Of a stretch of DNA of 64,000 nucleotides, positions 61,401-64,000 are shown in pieces. The number at the start of each line of letters is the position of its first letter. Within the stretch, counting starts at the first letter, position 1. The translations under genes and the position numbers were made by a program. The notes below the pieces were generated by a model that made no database searches, was not told the DNA's origin, and was given only the letters and a program-made list of their open reading frames with translations. This DNA is from Motacilla alba alba (taxonomy: Eukaryota; Chordata; Aves; Passeriformes; Motacillidae), in assembly GCF_015832195.1 (NCBI RefSeq), contig NC_052020.1, positions 4,696,254 to 4,760,253 on the forward strand. The letters are read 5' to 3'.

Positions 61401-63087
61401 AAAGTTCACCCTGTAAACTGACAGCTGCCACACAGTCTAGGTAGAACATTAATTAGCCATTCCTTTTGCAACCGAACACTGGGAAAGTAATGGACTTCAG
61501 AAGTTCAACTTGCTTTTTTTGTAGAGCAAGGCAGACTTTATGCATGAAATATCAGGTTGAGATCATGCACTGCCAGTTAATTTTCAGGTCTGAATTTCAT
61601 AAAGGTATTAAATTATTAAAGTGCATCAGTTTAGCCAGTAGCCTTCTAGGGTACTAAACCTGAAACAAACATAGAGTTTAATTTGAAAATTCTCCTTTGT
61701 GTTTGTATCAGAGAAAGGTCATCTCTTAATGTTTTTTGATATTGATTGTTTGAAAACTCAAATTTCTTAGGACCACATGACTTTTTTGATTGTAGATGTT
61801 TATAACTCAAGTATATTTGAGGGTTGGGGTTGTATGGATACTGTTTTCTTCAAGGAAACACACATTTTTGAGTTGAAGCAATGGTGCAAAAGACAGATCA
61901 TTTCAATTCTTACATGCTTCTGAGAAAAGTTGAATTCTCTCCTGTGCCAAGTGATGAAAGCAAGTTTATTTGGGTTTATTCATCAGTAAAATGCATTTGA
62001 TAACAGTCTAGGCTCATAGTAAGGTAATGGGAATAACATTAATAATAATATTTCATTAATATTTGGACCAGCTGGTCTCTCAAGGTGCCTTCCAACCTGA
62101 GCTGTCACCAGACACATAAATTATGGAGCAAACAAGAACATTTTTAAAGGCAAAATTCTCAAAATAACCTGTTGTATATCAAAAGAACTACAGCAAGAGG
62201 TTTGAATCCTCAACCCTTGACGAGACTGGAAGAAAATGTCAAAGACAGAAAAGATGGAAAGGCTTAAGCTGCAGTGGGGAACCTGCATCAGGCCCAGACA
62301 CTCCACCCCGTGGGGTCCACGGGATTTAAGAAAACAATTTCTCTTTTAAAAGTGAACACCTGAATTGCTCTTTGAAAGTAAAGAGCTTCTAAATCTGACA
62401 AGATGATTTGCTGAACTTTCATTTTGTGTTAAGTCTGCTTAAATCCATTTTTAGCCATTGGTTTGCTTTTGTTTATTTTTCTGAATGTTATATTTTCTAA
62501 ACAATCCATAGAATAAATGCTACCTCGCAATTTTGCTGTCATGCAAACAAAGCTGTGAAAATGCATGAAAATGTTCATAGAAAGTCAACTCTGTTCATCA
62601 GGGCATTGATTAGGTATACTTGGAATAACAACTGGGTAGATCTCTGTCAGTTACAGAAGATTAGTACTGGGCTGGAATGGTTTCAGCTTTAAGTTGATAC
62701 ATTAAATCATTAATCTTCTAGATGTAAGTGAGCCTGACATAATTAAGTTATCTTAATCCCTAGAGATTTTAGCTTTCACTAAATGTCTGAGCACTGAACT
62801 AGTTAATATGAAGCAATCACAACTGCTTATAATGTCAACTTTATTCAAAGAGTTTGGGGTTTTTTTTCTTCTCTGACGTCTCTTTTCCATGTGACACTTG
62901 CACTGAGAGCTGCATCTGTTCATATTTGTATTTTATACAGCTGTTAGAGACATATAGGAGAATATTGAAATGTGTAACTAAACTATTTCTGCTTACCAAC
63001 AGGAATATGAACAGTGGTTATGCAAGGCTGCTTCAGTCCATTCAGAGGATCATTTCCCAGGAGGGCTTTGATGGCTCTGATCCCCAG
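22400..63087 (+). CDS. ELP4: Elongator complex protein 4 (partial, residues 1-223, six exons)
   Basis: ELP4 belongs to the Elp4/5/6 RecA-like hexamer of Elongator, which acts mainly in the cytoplasm to add carboxymethyl-type groups to wobble uridine 34 of tRNAs; the hexamer binds tRNA and ATP. Joining 22400-22553, 28955-28990, 38367-38488, 51587-51718, 56543-56682 and 63003-63087 gives one open frame of 223 codons with consensus splice sites throughout. Diagnostic stretches are [50 protein letters not shown] (the glycine-rich loop where RecA proteins carry Walker A, here degenerate), [55 protein letters not shown] and [10 protein letters not shown]. The family is about 420 residues, so about half is present and the remaining exons lie beyond 64000. 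The ATG has G at -3 and G at +4. The frame stays open upstream through the GC-rich promoter, so a longer N-terminus cannot be excluded by stop codons, but the expected homology starts here. Confidence 0.96.
22861..22988 (+). repeat. 31-32-bp minisatellite in ELP4 intron 1 (4 units)
   Basis: Four units carry the core GGTTCGGCTGGGAAAGCCG with tails GTGTGTGCTGC or GGTGTGATGC, beginning near 22861, 22893, 22924 and 22955. The first two are nearly identical and the last two share a different tail, suggesting stepwise expansion. It sits at the right shoulder of the CpG island. Confidence 0.9.
24115..25227 (-). mobile_element. CR1 LINE fragment, interrupted by a solo LTR
   Basis: Read on the plus strand it starts CAGAATCATTGATTTTGGAGG, the complement of a CR1 3' end. 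It continues with the recognisable CR1 antisense text CTCTGGGTAACCCGGCCCAA and AGGGAATTGTCTTTTTCCTT, is broken at 24423/24424, and resumes after 24969 with CTTCTCCAGGCTGAGCAAGC and CATCTGACTGAG. The text on the two sides joins into one CR1 3' region. It is an old, 5'-truncated, non-coding copy. Confidence 0.8.
24424..24969 (-). mobile_element. Solo LTR, family A copy 1 (546 bp), inserted in CR1
   Basis: The minus strand begins TGCTGGAACTCTGCTGTTGA and ends GACCCTAACA, so it has TG...CA termini. It is homologous along its whole length to 33352-33895 and 56878-57420, for example in CTTCTCCATGGGTTTGGGTG and the segment around TTAGGTGTCATTTCCTAATT. An AATAAA-type signal and a run of U3-like text are present. 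No gag, pol or env remains. Insertion inside a CR1 copy shows that it is younger than that copy. Confidence 0.85.
25228..25667. mobile_element. LTR-like element, family B copy 2 (440 bp)
   Basis: It begins TGCCCCAGAGCAGAGGCTGG and ends ACACCTGAGGCA. It matches 18182-18619 almost base for base, including CTCCTCCATGGATCCACCTT and CACGAGCGCTCCCGGGGTCT. It lies at the right end of the CR1 fragment. It is non-coding and probably a solo LTR. High similarity to copy 1, 7 kb away across the promoter, suggests either recent activity or gene conversion. Confidence 0.7.
26278..26400. repeat. AT-rich low-complexity tract
   Basis: Repeated TTTAT units (TTTATTTATTTATTTTATAA and similar) over about 120 bp within ELP4 intron 1. 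No gene signal. Confidence 0.8.
28955..28990 (+). CDS. ELP4: ELP4 exon 2 (36-bp micro-exon, glycine-rich loop)
   Basis: Preceded by TTTTCTTTCCAG and followed by GTTAGT. With the split codon from exon 1 it encodes [12 protein letters not shown] plus the first base of a Glu codon. This is the loop at the position of the RecA P-loop. At 36 bp it is easy for gene finders to miss, but it is required to keep exons 1 and 3 in the homologous frame. Confidence 0.93.
30031..30100 (+). repeat. Perfect 14-bp tandem repeat, five units
   Basis: The unit CTTATTTGAAATCT is repeated five times without a mismatch. Perfect identity implies a recent expansion and probably length variation between individuals. 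It lies deep in ELP4 intron 2. Confidence 0.95.
31895..32040. repeat. AT-rich low-complexity block
   Basis: About 145 bp of nearly pure A/T with many short palindromes (AATTAATATATAATG, TTATATATAATTATTATTTT). It may form cruciforms, but I see no transposon ends. Confidence 0.75.
33352..33895 (+). mobile_element. Solo LTR, family A copy 2 (about 544 bp)
   Basis: Starts TGTTGGAACCCTGGTTACTG and ends near ATCCCAACCCTAA. It contains CCAATAAACATCTGAGTCCC, a polyadenylation-type signal near its right end. It aligns with 56878-57420 on the same strand and with the reverse complement of 24424-24969. It is more diverged and shows small insertions (CTTCTTCTTCACC), so it is probably the oldest of the three copies. 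The final CA is obscured by an adjacent A-run. No viral coding sequence flanks it. Confidence 0.8.
34343..34372. repeat. Near-perfect inverted repeat, 14-bp arms, 2-base centre
   Basis: GTTTATGTGCCTT, then GG, then AAGGCACATAAAC, with one more complementary pair outside. It can form a compact hairpin or cruciform. Too short for a microRNA precursor. Confidence 0.8.
38367..38488 (+). CDS. ELP4: ELP4 exon 3 (residues 64-104)
   Basis: The acceptor TTTTCACAG is followed by [20 protein letters not shown] and then [20 protein letters not shown], ending K|GTAAAT in phase 0. These residues form early helices and strands of the RecA-like fold and match vertebrate ELP4 closely ([22 protein letters not shown]). 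The exon is 122 bp. Confidence 0.95.
41345..42198 (+). mobile_element. CR1 LINE, 3' portion (about 850 bp)
   Basis: Recognisable CR1 text runs in order: AACCTCATGGACTTCAGCAG, GGGGCAATCCCCAGCACAAA, CAGCCCAGAAAGCCAAATGT, GAGGGCTGGAGCACCTCTCC, GAAGACAGGCTGAGAACTGG, TTGTTCAGCCTGGAGAGGAG, CACAGGTTGCCCAGAGAAGG, CCCATCCCTGGAAGTGTCCA and GGTCCCTTCCAACACAAAAC. It terminates ATTCTGTGATTCTATGAT, the CR1 3' tail. It is 5'-truncated, with the reverse-transcriptase frame broken. The overlapping ORFs on both strands here are remnants or chance. CR1 is the dominant LINE of birds. Confidence 0.93.
44000..44300 (+). other. GC-richer patch, possible LTR or retroviral fragment
   Basis: The composition rises locally, and GGATAAAAGG followed by GACAAGAGGAGCAGATGC resembles a TATA box plus start region of a retroviral LTR. 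No TG...CA ends or second copy were found in the window, so this is only a suggestion. Confidence 0.25.
46539..46698 (+). repeat. 33-34-bp tandem repeat, five units
   Basis: Units begin TTTTTGAGG at 46539, 46573, 46607, 46637 and 46670. They contain (C/A)TGCATCTGTGTAAT or a variant ATATATCTGTGTAATGACAG followed by ATATA. Two unit subtypes (GCTGCATC and GATATATC) alternate. One unit is 4 bp short. There are no unique spacers, so it is not CRISPR-like. Confidence 0.9.
48265..48293. repeat. Perfect 13-bp inverted repeat followed by a T-run
   Basis: ATCAGCTTCAGGT, then GAA, then ACCTGAAGCTGAT and TTTTTTT. It looks like a bacterial terminator, but the context is a vertebrate intron. It could stop RNA polymerase III or arise by chance. 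Confidence 0.75.
50150..50420. repeat. AT-rich low-complexity block
   Basis: About 270 bp with repeated AATTATTA/TTAATATTAATT motifs and little G or C, within ELP4 intron 3. No gene signal. Confidence 0.75.
51587..51718 (+). CDS. ELP4: ELP4 exon 4 (residues 105-148)
   Basis: The acceptor is CTACCTGTAG and the donor GAG|GTAATG. It encodes [15 protein letters not shown], then an acidic variable linker, then [14 protein letters not shown]. The middle part diverges from the mammalian sequence I recall, while both ends are well conserved. The exon is 132 bp, 44 codons, phase 0 at both ends. Confidence 0.95.
53659..53866 (+). repeat. Tandem duplication, period 111 bp (two copies)
   Basis: GATTTATAAGAAATCTGTTG begins at 53661 and again at 53772. 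Both copies continue through TTTGCCAGTTTGTTACTTAT and ATCTGTATCAGAGGT with only a few mismatches. The junction is A/T-rich (AAAAATAGATTTATA on both sides), consistent with slippage or unequal exchange. Confidence 0.9.
54170..55140 (-). mobile_element. Composite retroviral-like fragment
   Basis: The left part (about 54180-54540) contains GAGGAAATTTATTGAAGCGC, which resembles the same part of the family B elements. On the minus strand of the right part, CAATAAAAGCTGGGTCC follows CTAATAAAACCCCATAAAAG, like the R region of a retroviral LTR, then comes a CpG-dense leader-like patch (54641-54690). No open gag or pol remains, and no primer-binding site was confidently read. Extent and orientation are uncertain. 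Confidence 0.4.
54641..54690. other. Isolated 50-bp CpG-dense patch
   Basis: About ten CpG dinucleotides lie within 50 bp, including GCGCGCGGCCGC (containing a NotI site), in the middle of an AT-rich intron. It is far too short for a classical CpG island. The likeliest source is the leader or LTR part of the surrounding retroviral-like fragment. Confidence 0.8.
55378..55441. repeat. (TA)n microsatellite, about 64 bp
   Basis: Almost uninterrupted TA dinucleotides with one AA break near 55425. It is expected to be length-variable and can adopt cruciform DNA. Confidence 0.95.
56543..56682 (+). CDS. ELP4: ELP4 exon 5 (residues 149-194)
   Basis: The acceptor TTTCCACAG is followed by [20 protein letters not shown], then [14 protein letters not shown] and on to PKMKT, ending in two bases (TG) of a split Trp codon before GTAAGT. 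The conserved core is FGHYYD.SK.M, with W.S/GF further on. The exon is 140 bp and ends in phase 2. Confidence 0.93.
56878..57420 (+). mobile_element. Solo LTR, family A copy 3 (543 bp)
   Basis: Begins TGTGGGAGTTCTGGTTACTG and ends CAATCCCAATCCAGACA. It contains GAAATAATAAACACCTGAGT (polyadenylation-type signal) and GGGTTTGGGTGGTTTTGTGT. It is co-linear with the other two family A copies and sits only about 195 bp downstream of ELP4 exon 5, in sense orientation. No internal retroviral sequence flanks it, so it is a solo LTR formed by recombination. Confidence 0.85.
59390..59508 (+). mobile_element. Old CR1 3' fragment
   Basis: TAGAATCTCCATCACTGAAA, then a diverged middle, then TTGAGGTCCTTTTCATCTCT and TTTGTGATTCTTT. 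This is the usual CR1 3' ending (AGGTCCTTTCAACC...TGATTCT). It is strongly diverged, so an old copy. Confidence 0.6.
59955..61460 (+). repeat. 66-bp direct repeat pair, exactly 1440 bp apart
   Basis: 59955-60020 and 61395-61460 share CACCCTGTAAACTG / TACCCTGTAAACTG, then CTGCCA-ACAGT-TAGGTA-AACATT, then AGCCAT. They align without gaps at about 80 percent identity. They may be the ends or two fragments of an old element; the interior (60021-61394) has no recognised coding sequence. Confidence 0.7.
62068..62105 (+). mobile_element. Possible CR1 tail remnant
   Basis: GACCAGCTGGTCTCTCAAGG followed by TGCCTTCCAACCTGAGCTGT resembles the last 40 bp of a CR1 element. It is too short for a firm call. 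Confidence 0.35.
63003..63087 (+). CDS. ELP4: ELP4 exon 6 (residues 195-223)
   Basis: The acceptor CTTACCAACAG supplies the G that completes Trp195. Translation continues [20 protein letters not shown] and GFDGSDPQ, then the donor CAG|GTACTG. It aligns with the mammalian [24 protein letters not shown] region. The exon ends in phase 0, and the next exon (expected to begin KKQRN-like) is not within the remaining 0.9 kb. Confidence 0.94.
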
Positions 63088-64000
63088 GTACTGAACACCC
63101 TCACACTCCTCTTTAATCCTGTAACTATTCTTTTCTTGCTTTTCTTGCACAAGGTCTTGGACAAATTAGTAAGGAACAAGTTGTTTCTAAACATTGCTAA
63201 AGTAGACAAGCAAAATAAATAGTGTTGCTCATGTTTTAAGGGGCTTTTTTGAATTTTTACCTGTTACAGATATGCAGAGAAAGAAATGTAAAGCAGCATT
63301 AGTAAAGTGCATTTTCTGTGCAATTAGTTAATAAATGGATGGCCAAATAGAATGGAAATAAGCAAAACACATTTTCACCTACAATATTGGTTTTTTCAAT
63401 GGTAGCTTTATCATAATCTGCTCAAGATTCTTGAGGTTAGACATTTACCCCTAAATGTTCAGGTTTTTTATTGTTATTGTACCTGGTGTGAATTTTTTAA
63501 TTGATTAAATGGTAGTATCTTTATGTGGTGAGCATTGAAAGAGAAGTAAAGAAATAAGAATGCTATTTCAATTTACAAATCAGCTTATCAGCCTTCCAAA
63601 AATCTCTGTACTCTTCATGAAGTATAAAATGCAGGGATCAAAAACACTTTAAGTGTAACAACATAGGCTGGAAGACCTTTTCTAAATTGAGCAGTGCTCT
63701 GTAAGTTATTCTTTGTCATATTCAGTAACATGGCAGTCCTTTGGAGCTGATGGAAATAATATAATAAATTGTACATATCGATGCTCAATTGAAAGGTAAT
63801 TATTGCTGTACAATAGAAATGCTACTGCAGTAGAAGCCAATTAGCATAGACTCTGAAGAGCCTGAAAGGATTTAATCCAAGTTCCATATCTTGGGAATAG
63901 CTTGGCAATCATTTTTGCCGGGAGATGATGCAGGAAAGGCTGTTTCCCTGTCTGCCAGTGTGGTTTAGGAGCATTACCTGCACCGAGCCCTCGTGTGTAA
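63088..64000 (+). other. ELP4: Start of ELP4 intron 6
   Basis: AT-rich intronic sequence after the donor GTACTG. The open frame continuing from exon 6 to 63222 is read-through into intron. No further exon or repeat is recognised. Confidence 0.75.

Larger units (their letters stand above)
56683..63002 (+). other. ELP4: ELP4 intron 5 (6.3 kb)
   Basis: Contains a solo LTR (56878-57420), a CR1 3' fragment (about 59390-59508), a 66-bp repeated segment (59955 and 61395), possibly another CR1 tail (62068-62105), and unique AT-rich sequence. The 113-residue open stretch at 59097-59438 has no recognised homology and runs into the CR1 fragment. Confidence 0.8.

Noticed and set aside
62854..63222. 122-residue ORF
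   Set aside because: Only 63003-63087 is coding (ELP4 exon 6). The ends are intronic read-through past consensus splice sites.

Overview
This window looks like nuclear DNA from a bird. It has long AT-rich introns, very small spliced exons, a single CpG island, chicken-repeat-1 (CR1) LINE fragments ending in the typical ATTCTATGAT-like tail, and several avian-type solo retroviral LTRs of about 440 and 545 bp. A songbird is plausible from the number of recent-looking LTRs, but I could not test this. No bacterial-style operon, CRISPR array, rRNA or tRNA gene is visible.

Two protein-coding genes lie head to head and share the CpG-island promoter at about 21.9-23.0 kb. To the left, on the minus strand, is IMMP1L, the catalytic subunit 1 of the mitochondrial inner membrane peptidase. 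It has a predicted non-coding first exon (22258 to about 22330) and three coding exons (8343-8448, 7399-7487, 6695-6821), which encode residues 1-107. The exons for the remaining C-terminal third are not found and probably lie before base 1. To the right, on the plus strand, is ELP4 (Elongator subunit 4, PAXNEB family). Six coding exons (22400-22553, 28955-28990, 38367-38488, 51587-51718, 56543-56682, 63003-63087) join in frame to encode residues 1-223, roughly half the protein; the rest lies beyond base 64000. The order IMMP1L(-)/ELP4(+) matches the vertebrate locus next to PAX6, so PAX6 should lie further right, outside the window.

Layout: 1-6694, IMMP1L intron; 6695-8448, three IMMP1L coding exons; 8449-22257, the long first IMMP1L intron, with one 440-bp LTR-like element; 21.9-23.0 kb, CpG island, two minisatellites and the bidirectional promoter; 22.5-64 kb, ELP4 introns. 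The ELP4 introns hold a nested transposon cluster (24.1-25.7 kb), two further solo LTRs (33.35-33.9 and 56.9-57.4 kb), a long CR1 copy (41.3-42.2 kb), a composite retroviral-looking island with a CpG-dense patch (54.2-55.1 kb), and several tandem repeats.

The two genes are not known to share a pathway: one matures proteins in the mitochondrial intermembrane space, the other helps modify tRNA wobble uridines. Their link is the shared promoter. I found no convincing new biological system. The most informative observations are the promoter architecture, a start-codon context in IMMP1L that is completed by splicing, the nested LTR-in-CR1 insertion, the three near-equal-length LTR copies, and several intronic tandem repeats.
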